A stretch of DNA of 64,000 nt from Agarophyton chilense (GCA_030374765.1 JARGXX010000092.1:2392001-2456000), one strand, 5' to 3'; shown: positions 52,130-62,214, counted from the first letter of the stretch. The notes: generated from the sequence alone by a model not told the origin. Program-made: numbers and translations.

Positions 52130-52423
52130 TTTAGCATCGTTTAAGGCGGTTTTACGGTTTAGGGTTTTTAGGGTTTTACGGGTTTAGGGGTTCTTTCTAC
52201 TATAACTATAGGGGTTTTAGGGGTTTAGGGCTTTAGGGGTTTAGGGGTTTAGGGGTTTTAGGGGTTTTAGGGGTTTTAGGGGTTTAGGGGTTTTAGGGGT
52301 TTAGGGGGTTTTAGGGGTTTAGGGGTTTAGGGGTTTAGGGGTTTAGGGGTTTTAGGGGTTTTAGGGGTTTAGGGGTTTTTAGGGGTTTAGGGTTTAAGGG
52401 GTTTAGGGGTTTAGGGGTTGAGG
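52130..52423 (+). repeat. Telomere-type repeat tract, proximal
   Basis: Begins with degenerate units (aaggcggttttacggtttag) and from about 52211 becomes nearly continuous TTTAGGGG and TTTTAGGGG. G-rich strand 5'->3' to the right. It runs straight into the 3' end of Penelope-like copy 1 (junction ggggttttaggtaggag). Confidence 0.9.
52180..52215 (+). repeat. 36-bp direct repeat, right copy
   Basis: Perfect match to 39668-39703. Sits within the beginning of the telomere-type tract. Confidence 0.75.
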
Positions 52424-52833
52424 GGTTTTAGGTAGGAGATATTGAAGGTGTGCGGCGTCGCTAGGGGAGAGAGAGAAGGGCTTAGGGGAAGCCCTTAGAA
52501 AAAGAGGAGGATTTAGGGGAAGTTTTACCTTTACGGGGATTTATTTTTGCGTAAGGAAAACAATCCTCCTCTAGGGGCTGCTCCCACAGCAGGGTACTGC
52601 ACCCCGCTCTGGGAGAAAAGGGATGTAGAGAGAAAGGGGCGAAGAACAGGGGCGATTCGCGTAGGGCAGAGCGCTTTCGTCTTTATTGACTCTTCAGTGC
52701 CGTGTGGTGGGATGAGAAGAATTATGAGTAGCAGGCGGGGCCTACTGAGCTCTTATATCCTATCTCAAATCCCACTGCACTGTCATGCTACTACCTTACT
52801 CTCTAAATGGGCATCTTATGCTCTAAATTAGAA

Positions 52834-54645
52834 CTAATCCTTATTCCTGTCTCGCTCCTGGTTTTTCCAGAAGTCGTTCCAGTATCGAGTATATACCTGA
52901 ACCTGCCGTTTCTTGCGGATCCGTGTATTTACTCGGCGAGCAGGTTGATGTCGCTTATGGCCAGTAGTGCGCTGCCTGGAGTTGATAGACTCCTTGCAGG
53001 GAATCGCACTTATGATATGGCTCTTCACCGTGTTTCCTCTTTTGAAGATGAGGACACGAGGCCATTTGACTCTTATTCCGTGATAGGGCAATTGGCCGTC
53101 AATCCATTGTTCCAAATGACGCCAGTACCGTTTCATATTGGGATGGAATAAGCATTTCACCATACCATCGAGGGGTGGCTTCTTCCTTTTAGAACGTTCG
53201 AGATATTTGGCTCTTTCTCGAAAGCTAACGTATTCCAATGCCGTTCGTAGGTAGTTACCGGTGTACCCACGCTGTGACAGCATTTTGAAAAGGAAGTTCA
53301 CCTTGGCCTTCCACGTCCGTTCATCGCTGGTGTTTCGAAGGTAGCGAATCATCTCTCCCTTCACCACTCCAGTGAACGTATGAGTGGGATGATTGGACTT
53401 GCCATGGAGGTAAAGAAACTTCGAGATGGGCTTTGTGTACACCCTTAAGTCAACGATGTTATCGAAGAAAAATCTCTGTCCTTTGTAAATCTCCAGATCC
53501 AGGTACACTGCTTTCTTATCGCTGATATCCCACGTGAGACTAAGGCTTGAACAAGCGTTTAGCTTCACCATCAGCTTCTCGGCAGCTTTTCTGTTTCGGA
53601 GCACTACTAAACCGTCATCGATATAGCGACGGTTCAGTATGATATCCTTGACTGCGTCCCTGAAGATCTTCCGGAACTTAAAAAACAAGTAAAGGTTAGC
53701 AAATGCGGGCGCCACTGCTGTCCCGGTTGCCGTTCCTTCTTCCTGTTTGTGCAACCCATGTCCATCTGTCACGTAGTTATTGAACATGATGAATTGTAGA
53801 ACTCGACACCAAAAGCCTTTGTTGGGCATGAATATACGAGGAAGTTCACGCACCAACAATCGGATGGCATCTCTGATGTCGATGGATGGGTAGCATCTCT
53901 CCACGTCGTAAGTAAGAAAGATACAGTCCGTGGGAAGATGTATGTGTTCCAGCTGCCGTACGGTCTCCCAGCTGTTAACTGTGATTGCCGGGATCTTTGC
54001 CACCACTCTATTGAGGATAGCACTTAACTGTCTCGATAGATTCGCAGTGATATACGAATGCGATGCAGTTATCGGTCTCGACTTAATCGTAGGCTTGTGG
54101 ATCTTCGGTAGTACATAAAACGGGGCTGGTTTGTCGGCTTTCAATGCGTATTCCAAAACACCTTCTTTAAACTCGCGTTCAATCCGGCATTTCTCGAGGA
54201 TTCCAAAGAGGTTACCACGGAGCACTTCATGGGGGAAGAAATCAACCGTGGAGAATACACCCTCATGGATCTCCTTCTTAACCATCTCGTCATAGACTTC
54301 TCGGCTCATCAATGTGAGTCCAAGATTCTTATCGGCTTGTTTGACGATCCAGCCTTTCGTCTTTATGTACTTGATTCCTCGCATCAATGTAAGATGCAAG
54401 GTGGAGGGTCGATCGATGCTCATATCGGATATATCTCTCTCAAACTTTCCTTTCACCCGGAGAGCTGTTGGGAGATCGACCTTCCTTCGACCCGTTACTA
54501 GTTCGGAAAAGAGTTGATCCACAGTCTCTTGCAGGCAGACTTTAAGTGGAGTGCGTAATACAAATCCTCCACCAACTGAGAGAACTTTTTTGACTTCAAA
54601 CGGAAGTTCTTTGTCGGCTATTCCAATTGGTGGATTGTACTTCAA
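52834..54645 (-). CDS. Penelope-type reverse transcriptase (ORF2), copy 1
   Basis: About 603 residues. N-terminal VKQADKNLGLTLMSREVY near 101 and FYVLPKIHKP near 176 followed by RPITAS are typical of Penelope-like RTs. Catalytic core: LTYDVERCYPSID near 244 (first Asp), GTATGTAVAPAFANLYL near 304, RYIDDGLVV near 340 (catalytic Asp pair), YLDLEIYK near 381. KSNHPTHTFTGVVKGEMIRYL near 416 is the Penelope thumb-side motif. The C-terminus (PRVLIFKRGNTVKSHI, then a basic RKKRQ tail) has no GIY-YIG endonuclease. The frame has no ATG before about codon 88; it stays open upstream and overlaps the end of ORF1 in the -1 frame, so translation probably needs a -1 frameshift at the ORF1 stop or a non-AUG start. 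Start given is a TTG. Confidence 0.9.
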   Translation of the reverse strand: MKYNPPIGIADKELPFEVKKVLSVGGGFVLRTPLKVCLQETVDQLFSELVTGRRKVDLPTALRVKGKFERDISDMSIDRPSTLHLTLMRGIKYIKTKGWIVKQADKNLGLTLMSREVYDEMVKKEIHEGVFSTVDFFPHEVLRGNLFGILEKCRIEREFKEGVLEYALKADKPAPFYVLPKIHKPTIKSRPITASHSYITANLSRQLSAILNRVVAKIPAITVNSWETVRQLEHIHLPTDCIFLTYDVERCYPSIDIRDAIRLLVRELPRIFMPNKGFWCRVLQFIMFNNYVTDGHGLHKQEEGTATGTAVAPAFANLYLFFKFRKIFRDAVKDIILNRRYIDDGLVVLRNRKAAEKLMVKLNACSSLSLTWDISDKKAVYLDLEIYKGQRFFFDNIVDLRVYTKPISKFLYLHGKSNHPTHTFTGVVKGEMIRYLRNTSDERTWKAKVNFLFKMLSQRGYTGNYLRTALEYVSFRERAKYLERSKRKKPPLDGMVKCLFHPNMKRYWRHLEQWIDGQLPYHGIRVKWPRVLIFKRGNTVKSHIISAIPCKESINSRQRTTGHKRHQPARRVNTRIRKKRQVQVYTRYWNDFWKNQERDRNKD

Positions 54646-54689
54646 CTCTTTAACCTTGAAGCAACGGGGTTTCCTTCGCCGTGAACGGT

Positions 54690-55607
54690 TTAGTTTTGCT
54701 TGGCGCCCCGTCCGGCGGCGCCTGGCTTCCCGTTTTTCGGCTTTGGCTTCACGGGTTTCTTGGACTTGCCTCCCTGCTGTAGATGGCTTTTCGGGCGGTT
54801 TTGTTGACCTTTACTGTTCTTCCCTTTAGCCTTCAGGGGGGCTTGAGAAACTTTAAGAGAGGAAACTTCCTTCCTAAGTGCTTCCATCTCCTTCCGCAGC
54901 CGATCGACTTCGTCTGAAGCCTCAGCTTCATCGGCCTCGGCAGCGGATTCTTTTAGGAGAGTAGCATTCCGTTTCTCATCGTCAATGACTTGTCCAATGG
55001 TGTTCTTGAGTTCCATTCGAAGCTTAGCTGATTGCAGCTCTTCCACAAACACCGATCGGTAACTTGCAAACGTTGCAAGAATCTGATCCTTGGAGATGTG
55101 ACTCGTCTTTCGGTAGACGCGATTTAGTGCTTCTTTCACCTTAACCATGGCTTCGTTGAGAAGCTTCTTTCGCTCATCAGTCAGGAATTCAAGTTCATCC
55201 TTCCTGACTTTTATGAGGAAGTCCAGAGAGTCCTGTGCAAACTTCTCTGACATGGCTTTAAACTCAGCACCATGCTTCTCCTTCATTGAACTGGACATCT
55301 GCGGCATTCGGGGTACCGCAATAGACTTTGGAAAGGTTCCATCGTCTTTGTGCTTTTCCAGCTCATCAAGGAGATCGACCCTGCGAGCTATCTTTTCGTC
55401 CACAGTAAGAACGCGCTTGCGGTGTAAAGCGACTAGTTTATTCAGCTGTGGCTTCACCATCTTCAAAATCTCAAAATCAGGAAGTTCTTGCTCATTAACT
55501 TGAGCATCGTTTTCCTGAATCGGATTGTTTTCTTGAAGAACAGCAGCTTCCTCCTCATGAACCGATGTGTCGTGTTCAATGTTGGAGGCCATGCTACGTG
55601 TTTGCAT
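54690..55607 (-). CDS. Penelope-like ORF1, coiled-coil basic protein, copy 1
   Basis: 305 aa with ATG start. Acidic/Gln-rich N-terminus (15-45), long charged helices, a predicted coiled coil at about 195-253 (DEVDRLRKEMEALRKEVSSL) and a very basic C-terminus (255-305, Lys/Pro/Gln/Gly-rich). No known enzyme motif. Telomeric Penelope-like elements carry a similar coiled-coil ORF1 upstream of the RT. Likely an RNA-binding, self-associating partner of the RT. It ends 44 nt before the marked ORF2 start. Confidence 0.8.
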   Translation of the reverse strand: MQTRSMASNIEHDTSVHEEEAAVLQENNPIQENDAQVNEQELPDFEILKMVKPQLNKLVALHRKRVLTVDEKIARRVDLLDELEKHKDDGTFPKSIAVPRMPQMSSSMKEKHGAEFKAMSEKFAQDSLDFLIKVRKDELEFLTDERKKLLNEAMVKVKEALNRVYRKTSHISKDQILATFASYRSVFVEELQSAKLRMELKNTIGQVIDDEKRNATLLKESAAEADEAEASDEVDRLRKEMEALRKEVSSLKVSQAPLKAKGKNSKGQQNRPKSHLQQGGKSKKPVKPKPKNGKPGAAGRGAKQN

Positions 55608-56065
55608 AGTGAGAGAGATATCTGCTCGGCGACGGCTACTACCTCGCGTACTAGAGGTTTTAGGTAGGAGATATTGAAGGTGTGCGGCGTCGCTAGGGGA
55701 GAGAGAGAAGGGCTTAGGGGAAGCCCTTAGAAAAAGAGGAGGATTTAGGGGAAGTTTTACCTTTACGGGGATTTATTTTTGCGTAAGGAAAACAATCCTC
55801 CTCTAGGGGCTGCTCCCACAGCAGGGTACTGCACCCCGCTCTGGGAGAAAAGGGATGTAGAGAGAAAGGGGCGAAGAACAGGGGCGATTCGCGTAGGGCA
55901 GAGCGCTTTCGTCTTTATTGACTCTTCAGTGCCGTGTGGTGGGATGAGAAGAATTATGAGTAGCAGGCGGGGCCTACTGAGCTCTTATATCCTATCTCAA
56001 ATCCCACTGCACTGTCATGCTACTACCTTACTCTCTAAATGGGCATCTTATGCTCTAAATTAGAA

Positions 56066-57877
56066 CTAATCCTTATTCCTGTCTCGCTCCTGGTTTTTCC
56101 AGAAGTCGTTCCAGTATCGAGTATATACCTGAACCTGCCGTTTCTTGCGGATCCGTGTATTTACTCGGCGAGCAGGTTGATGTCGCTTATGGCCAGTAGT
56201 GCGCTGCCTGGAGTTGATAGACTCCTTGCAGGGAATCGCACTTATGATATGGCTCTTCACCGTGTTTCCTCTTTTGAAGATGAGGACACGAGGCCATTTG
56301 ACTCTTATTCCGTGATAGGGCAATTGGCCGTCAATCCATTGTTCCAAATGACGCCAGTACCGTTTCATATTGGGATGGAATAAGCATTTCACCATACCAT
56401 CGAGGGGTGGCTTCTTCCTTTTAGAACGTTCGAGATATTTGGCTCTTTCTCGAAAGCTAACGTATTCCAATGCCGTTCGTAGGTAGTTACCGGTGTACCC
56501 ACGCTGTGACAGCATTTTGAAAAGGAAGTTCACCTTGGCCTTCCACGTCCGTTCATCGCTGGTGTTTCGAAGGTAGCGAATCATCTCTCCCTTCACCACT
56601 CCAGTGAACGTATGAGTGGGATGATTGGACTTGCCATGGAGGTAAAGAAACTTCGAGATGGGCTTTGTGTACACCCTTAAGTCAACGATGTTATCGAAGA
56701 AAAATCTCTGTCCTTTGTAAATCTCCAGATCCAGGTACACTGCTTTCTTATCGCTGATATCCCACGTGAGACTAAGGCTTGAACAAGCGTTTAGCTTCAC
56801 CATCAGCTTCTCGGCAGCTTTTCTGTTTCGGAGCACTACTAAACCGTCATCGATATAGCGACGGTTCAGTATGATATCCTTGACTGCGTCCCTGAAGATC
56901 TTCCGGAACTTAAAAAACAAGTAAAGGTTAGCAAATGCGGGCGCCACTGCTGTCCCGGTTGCCGTTCCTTCTTCCTGTTTGTGCAACCCATGTCCATCTG
57001 TCACGTAGTTATTGAACATGATGAATTGTAGAACTCGACACCAAAAGCCTTTGTTGGGCATGAATATACGAGGAAGTTCACGCACCAACAATCGGATGGC
57101 ATCTCTGATGTCGATGGATGGGTAGCATCTCTCCACGTCGTAAGTAAGAAAGATACAGTCCGTGGGAAGATGTATGTGTTCCAGCTGCCGTACGGTCTCC
57201 CAGCTGTTAACTGTGATTGCCGGGATCTTTGCCACCACTCTATTGAGGATAGCACTTAACTGTCTCGATAGATTCGCAGTGATATACGAATGCGATGCAG
57301 TTATCGGTCTCGACTTAATCGTAGGCTTGTGGATCTTCGGTAGTACATAAAACGGGGCTGGTTTGTCGGCTTTCAATGCGTATTCCAAAACACCTTCTTT
57401 AAACTCGCGTTCAATCCGGCATTTCTCGAGGATTCCAAAGAGGTTACCACGGAGCACTTCATGGGGGAAGAAATCAACCGTGGAGAATACACCCTCATGG
57501 ATCTCCTTCTTAACCATCTCGTCATAGACTTCTCGGCTCATCAATGTGAGTCCAAGATTCTTATCGGCTTGTTTGACGATCCAGCCTTTCGTCTTTATGT
57601 ACTTGATTCCTCGCATCAATGTAAGATGCAAGGTGGAGGGTCGATCGATGCTCATATCGGATATATCTCTCTCAAACTTTCCTTTCACCCGGAGAGCTGT
57701 TGGGAGATCGACCTTCCTTCGACCCGTTACTAGTTCGGAAAAGAGTTGATCCACAGTCTCTTGCAGGCAGACTTTAAGTGGAGTGCGTAATACAAATCCT
57801 CCACCAACTGAGAGAACTTTTTTGACTTCAAACGGAAGTTCTTTGTCGGCTATTCCAATTGGTGGATTGTACTTCAA
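56066..57877 (-). CDS. Penelope-type reverse transcriptase (ORF2), copy 2
   Basis: Same 603-residue protein sequence as copy 1, with the RYIDDGLVV catalytic motif intact and the same missing ATG. Confidence 0.9.
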   Translation of the reverse strand: MKYNPPIGIADKELPFEVKKVLSVGGGFVLRTPLKVCLQETVDQLFSELVTGRRKVDLPTALRVKGKFERDISDMSIDRPSTLHLTLMRGIKYIKTKGWIVKQADKNLGLTLMSREVYDEMVKKEIHEGVFSTVDFFPHEVLRGNLFGILEKCRIEREFKEGVLEYALKADKPAPFYVLPKIHKPTIKSRPITASHSYITANLSRQLSAILNRVVAKIPAITVNSWETVRQLEHIHLPTDCIFLTYDVERCYPSIDIRDAIRLLVRELPRIFMPNKGFWCRVLQFIMFNNYVTDGHGLHKQEEGTATGTAVAPAFANLYLFFKFRKIFRDAVKDIILNRRYIDDGLVVLRNRKAAEKLMVKLNACSSLSLTWDISDKKAVYLDLEIYKGQRFFFDNIVDLRVYTKPISKFLYLHGKSNHPTHTFTGVVKGEMIRYLRNTSDERTWKAKVNFLFKMLSQRGYTGNYLRTALEYVSFRERAKYLERSKRKKPPLDGMVKCLFHPNMKRYWRHLEQWIDGQLPYHGIRVKWPRVLIFKRGNTVKSHIISAIPCKESINSRQRTTGHKRHQPARRVNTRIRKKRQVQVYTRYWNDFWKNQERDRNKD

Positions 57878-57921
57878 CTCTTTAACCTTGAAGCAACGGG
57901 GTTTCCTTCGCCGTGAACGGT

Positions 57922-58838
57922 TTAGTTTTGCTTGGCGCCCCGTCCGGCGGCGCCTGGCTTCCCGTTTTTCGGCTTTGGCTTCACGGGTTTCTTGGACTTG
58001 CCTCCCTGCTGTAGATGGCTTTTCGGGCGGTTTTGTTGACCTTTACTGTTCTTCCCTTTAGCCTTCAGGGGGGCTTGAGAAACTTTAAGAGAGGAAACTT
58101 CCTTCCTAAGTGCTTCCATCTCCTTCCGCAGCCGATCGACTTCGTCTGAAGCCTCAGCTTCATCGGCCTCGGCAGCGGATTCTTTTAGGAGAGTAGCATT
58201 CCGTTTCTCATCGTCAATGACTTGTCCAATGGTGTTCTTGAGTTCCATTCGAAGCTTAGCTGATTGCAGCTCTTCCACAAACACCGATCGGTAACTTGCA
58301 AACGTTGCAAGAATCTGATCCTTGGAGATGTGACTCGTCTTTCGGTAGACGCGATTTAGTGCTTCTTTCACCTTAACCATGGCTTCGTTGAGAAGCTTCT
58401 TTCGCTCATCAGTCAGGAATTCAAGTTCATCCTTCCTGACTTTTATGAGGAAGTCCAGAGAGTCCTGTGCAAACTTCTCTGACATGGCTTTAAACTCAGC
58501 ACCATGCTTCTCCTTCATTGAACTGGACATCTGCGGCATTCGGGTACCGCAATAGACTTTGGAAAGGTTCCATCGTCTTTGTGCTTTTCCAGCTCATCAA
58601 GGAGATCGACCCTGCGAGCTATCTTTTCGTCCACAGTAAGAACGCGCTTGCGGTGTAAAGCGACTAGTTTATTCAGCTGTGGCTTCACCATCTTCAAAAT
58701 CTCAAAATCAGGAAGTTCTTGCTCATTAACTTGAGCATCGTTTTCCTGAATCGGATTGTTTTCTTGAAGAACAGCAGCTTCCTCCTCATGAACCGATGTG
58801 TCGTGTTCAATGTTGGAGGCCATGCTACGTGTTTGCAT
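57922..58838 (-). pseudogene. Penelope-like ORF1, copy 2, split into two frames
   Basis: The N-terminal 99 or so residues are readable from 58838 and the rest from an internal ATG at 58539, in different frames, because the copy is one base shorter than copies 1 and 3 near 58.54 kb. The RT of this copy is unaffected. Either a young mutation or a sequencing error. Confidence 0.75.
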
Positions 58839-59296
58839 AGTGAGAGAGATATCTGCTCGGCGACGGCTACTACCTCGCGTACTAGAGGTTTTAGGTAGGA
58901 GATATTGAAGGTGTGCGGCGTCGCTAGGGGAGAGAGAGAAGGGCTTAGGGGAAGCCCTTAGAAAAAGAGGAGGATTTAGGGGAAGTTTTACCTTTACGGG
59001 GATTTATTTTTGCGTAAGGAAAACAATCCTCCTCTAGGGGCTGCTCCCACAGCAGGGTACTGCACCCCGCTCTGGGAGAAAAGGGATGTAGAGAGAAAGG
59101 GGCGAAGAACAGGGGCGATTCGCGTAGGGCAGAGCGCTTTCGTCTTTATTGACTCTTCAGTGCCGTGTGGTGGGATGAGAAGAATTATGAGTAGCAGGCG
59201 GGGCCTACTGAGCTCTTATATCCTATCTCAAATCCCACTGCACTGTCATGCTACTACCTTACTCTCTAAATGGGCATCTTATGCTCTAAATTAGAA

Positions 59297-61108
59297 CTAA
59301 TCCTTATTCCTGTCTCGCTCCTGGTTTTTCCAGAAGTCGTTCCAGTATCGAGTATATACCTGAACCTGCCGTTTCTTGCGGATCCGTGTATTTACTCGGC
59401 GAGCAGGTTGATGTCGCTTATGGCCAGTAGTGCGCTGCCTGGAGTTGATAGACTCCTTGCAGGGAATCGCACTTATGATATGGCTCTTCACCGTGTTTCC
59501 TCTTTTGAAGATGAGGACACGAGGCCATTTGACTCTTATTCCGTGATAGGGCAATTGGCCGTCAATCCATTGTTCCAAATGACGCCAGTACCGTTTCATA
59601 TTGGGATGGAATAAGCATTTCACCATACCATCGAGGGGTGGCTTCTTCCTTTTAGAACGTTCGAGATATTTGGCTCTTTCTCGAAAGCTAACGTATTCCA
59701 ATGCCGTTCGTAGGTAGTTACCGGTGTACCCACGCTGTGACAGCATTTTGAAAAGGAAGTTCACCTTGGCCTTCCACGTCCGTTCATCGCTGGTGTTTCG
59801 AAGGTAGCGAATCATCTCTCCCTTCACCACTCCAGTGAACGTATGAGTGGGATGATTGGACTTGCCATGGAGGTAAAGAAACTTCGAGATGGGCTTTGTG
59901 TACACCCTTAAGTCAACGATGTTATCGAAGAAAAATCTCTGTCCTTTGTAAATCTCCAGATCCAGGTACACTGCTTTCTTATCGCTGATATCCCACGTGA
60001 GACTAAGGCTTGAACAAGCGTTTAGCTTCACCATCAGCTTCTCGGCAGCTTTTCTGTTTCGGAGCACTACTAAACCGTCATCGATATAGCGACGGTTCAG
60101 TATGATATCCTTGACTGCGTCCCTGAAGATCTTCCGGAACTTAAAAAACAAGTAAAGGTTAGCAAATGCGGGCGCCACTGCTGTCCCGGTTGCCGTTCCT
60201 TCTTCCTGTTTGTGCAACCCATGTCCATCTGTCACGTAGTTATTGAACATGATGAATTGTAGAACTCGACACCAAAAGCCTTTGTTGGGCATGAATATAC
60301 GAGGAAGTTCACGCACCAACAATCGGATGGCATCTCTGATGTCGATGGATGGGTAGCATCTCTCCACGTCGTAAGTAAGAAAGATACAGTCCGTGGGAAG
60401 ATGTATGTGTTCCAGCTGCCGTACGGTCTCCCAGCTGTTAACTGTGATTGCCGGGATCTTTGCCACCACTCTATTGAGGATAGCACTTAACTGTCTCGAT
60501 AGATTCGCAGTGATATACGAATGCGATGCAGTTATCGGTCTCGACTTAATCGTAGGCTTGTGGATCTTCGGTAGTACATAAAACGGGGCTGGTTTGTCGG
60601 CTTTCAATGCGTATTCCAAAACACCTTCTTTAAACTCGCGTTCAATCCGGCATTTCTCGAGGATTCCAAAGAGGTTACCACGGAGCACTTCATGGGGGAA
60701 GAAATCAACCGTGGAGAATACACCCTCATGGATCTCCTTCTTAACCATCTCGTCATAGACTTCTCGGCTCATCAATGTGAGTCCAAGATTCTTATCGGCT
60801 TGTTTGACGATCCAGCCTTTCGTCTTTATGTACTTGATTCCTCGCATCAATGTAAGATGCAAGGTGGAGGGTCGATCGATGCTCATATCGGATATATCTC
60901 TCTCAAACTTTCCTTTCACCCGGAGAGCTGTTGGGAGATCGACCTTCCTTCGACCCGTTACTAGTTCGGAAAAGAGTTGATCCACAGTCTCTTGCAGGCA
61001 GACTTTAAGTGGAGTGCGTAATACAAATCCTCCACCAACTGAGAGAACTTTTTTGACTTCAAACGGAAGTTCTTTGTCGGCTATTCCAATTGGTGGATTG
61101 TACTTCAA
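59297..61108 (-). CDS. Penelope-type reverse transcriptase (ORF2), copy 3
   Basis: Same protein sequence as copies 1 and 2 by reading, with intact catalytic motifs. Confidence 0.9.
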   Translation of the reverse strand: MKYNPPIGIADKELPFEVKKVLSVGGGFVLRTPLKVCLQETVDQLFSELVTGRRKVDLPTALRVKGKFERDISDMSIDRPSTLHLTLMRGIKYIKTKGWIVKQADKNLGLTLMSREVYDEMVKKEIHEGVFSTVDFFPHEVLRGNLFGILEKCRIEREFKEGVLEYALKADKPAPFYVLPKIHKPTIKSRPITASHSYITANLSRQLSAILNRVVAKIPAITVNSWETVRQLEHIHLPTDCIFLTYDVERCYPSIDIRDAIRLLVRELPRIFMPNKGFWCRVLQFIMFNNYVTDGHGLHKQEEGTATGTAVAPAFANLYLFFKFRKIFRDAVKDIILNRRYIDDGLVVLRNRKAAEKLMVKLNACSSLSLTWDISDKKAVYLDLEIYKGQRFFFDNIVDLRVYTKPISKFLYLHGKSNHPTHTFTGVVKGEMIRYLRNTSDERTWKAKVNFLFKMLSQRGYTGNYLRTALEYVSFRERAKYLERSKRKKPPLDGMVKCLFHPNMKRYWRHLEQWIDGQLPYHGIRVKWPRVLIFKRGNTVKSHIISAIPCKESINSRQRTTGHKRHQPARRVNTRIRKKRQVQVYTRYWNDFWKNQERDRNKD

Positions 61109-61152
61109 CTCTTTAACCTTGAAGCAACGGGGTTTCCTTCGCCGTGAACGGT

Positions 61153-62070
61153 TTAGTTTTGCTTGGCGCCCCGTCCGGCGGCGCCTGGCTTCCCGTTTTT
61201 CGGCTTTGGCTTCACGGGTTTCTTGGACTTGCCTCCCTGCTGTAGATGGCTTTTCGGGCGGTTTTGTTGACCTTTACTGTTCTTCCCTTTAGCCTTCAGG
61301 GGGGCTTGAGAAACTTTAAGAGAGGAAACTTCCTTCCTAAGTGCTTCCATCTCCTTCCGCAGCCGATCGACTTCGTCTGAAGCCTCAGCTTCATCGGCCT
61401 CGGCAGCGGATTCTTTTAGGAGAGTAGCATTCCGTTTCTCATCGTCAATGACTTGTCCAATGGTGTTCTTGAGTTCCATTCGAAGCTTAGCTGATTGCAG
61501 CTCTTCCACAAACACCGATCGGTAACTTGCAAACGTTGCAAGAATCTGATCCTTGGAGATGTGACTCGTCTTTCGGTAGACGCGATTTAGTGCTTCTTTC
61601 ACCTTAACCATGGCTTCGTTGAGAAGCTTCTTTCGCTCATCAGTCAGGAATTCAAGTTCATCCTTCCTGACTTTTATGAGGAAGTCCAGAGAGTCCTGTG
61701 CAAACTTCTCTGACATGGCTTTAAACTCAGCACCATGCTTCTCCTTCATTGAACTGGACATCTGCGGCATTCGGGGTACCGCAATAGACTTTGGAAAGGT
61801 TCCATCGTCTTTGTGCTTTTCCAGCTCATCAAGGAGATCGACCCTGCGAGCTATCTTTTCGTCCACAGTAAGAACGCGCTTGCGGTGTAAAGCGACTAGT
61901 TTATTCAGCTGTGGCTTCACCATCTTCAAAATCTCAAAATCAGGAAGTTCTTGCTCATTAACTTGAGCATCGTTTTCCTGAATCGGATTGTTTTCTTGAA
62001 GAACAGCAGCTTCCTCCTCATGAACCGATGTGTCGTGTTCAATGTTGGAGGCCATGCTACGTGTTTGCAT
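61153..62070 (-). CDS. Penelope-like ORF1, copy 3
   Basis: 305 aa, identical to ORF1 of copy 1 by reading. ATG at 62070. Confidence 0.8.
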   Translation of the reverse strand: MQTRSMASNIEHDTSVHEEEAAVLQENNPIQENDAQVNEQELPDFEILKMVKPQLNKLVALHRKRVLTVDEKIARRVDLLDELEKHKDDGTFPKSIAVPRMPQMSSSMKEKHGAEFKAMSEKFAQDSLDFLIKVRKDELEFLTDERKKLLNEAMVKVKEALNRVYRKTSHISKDQILATFASYRSVFVEELQSAKLRMELKNTIGQVIDDEKRNATLLKESAAEADEAEASDEVDRLRKEMEALRKEVSSLKVSQAPLKAKGKNSKGQQNRPKSHLQQGGKSKKPVKPKPKNGKPGAAGRGAKQN

Positions 62071-62118
62071 AGTGAGAGAGATATCTGCTCGGCGACGGCT
62101 ACTACCTCGCGTACTAGA

Positions 62119-62214
62119 GGTTTTAGGTAGGAGATATTGAAGGTGTGCGGCGTCGCTAGGGGAGAGAGAGAAGGGCTTAGGGGAAGCCCTTAGAAAAAGA
62201 GGAGGATTTAGGGG
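62119..62214 (-). mobile_element. Penelope-like copy 4, 96-bp 3'-end stub
   Basis: The first 96 bp (in plus view) of the unit, ending at ggaggatttagggg, where the sequence passes seamlessly into TTTAGGGG repeats. In element sense only the extreme 3' end was copied, then telomere repeats were added. It may also act as the upstream partial copy (pLTR) that drives copy 3. Confidence 0.85.

Larger units (their letters stand above)
52424..55655 (-). mobile_element. Penelope-like retroelement (endonuclease-lacking), copy 1
   Basis: A 3232-bp unit: 48-bp 5' leader, ORF1 (coiled-coil), ORF2 (reverse transcriptase) and a 3' noncoding part of about 410 bp. Its RNA 3' end lies to the left against TTTTAGGGG repeats. 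In plus-strand view the unit begins ggttttaggtagg, so the RNA would end in CCTAAAACC, complementary to the telomere G-strand. Its 5' end joins the next copy head-to-tail. Family assignment rests on the RT; the lack of a GIY-YIG domain and the telomeric site match the Athena/Coprina type of Penelope-like elements known from bdelloids, fungi and others. Confidence 0.9.
55656..58886 (-). mobile_element. Penelope-like retroelement, copy 2
   Basis: 3231 bp, joined head-to-tail to copies 1 and 3 with the same junction (gtactagaggttttaggtagg). Essentially identical to copy 1; it differs by one base in length. Confidence 0.9.
58887..62118 (-). mobile_element. Penelope-like retroelement, copy 3
   Basis: 3232 bp, same structure and junction as copy 1, both ORFs intact. 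On its 5' (right) side lies a 96-bp stub of a fourth copy. Confidence 0.9.

Noticed and set aside
39668-52215. Polinton or other capsid-bearing element
   Set aside because: No DNA polymerase B, packaging ATPase or capsid-like gene; an Ulp1-like protease alone is not enough.
52424-52833. Hammerhead ribozyme in the Penelope-like 3' region or junction
   Set aside because: Such ribozymes occur in many Penelope-like elements, but I did not find the CTGATGA core on the minus strand at the copy junctions by eye. A covariance-model scan would settle it.
52834-54645. GIY-YIG endonuclease at the RT C-terminus
   Set aside because: No GIY/YIG motif or Cys-rich linker in the last 100 residues; the C-terminus is basic instead.
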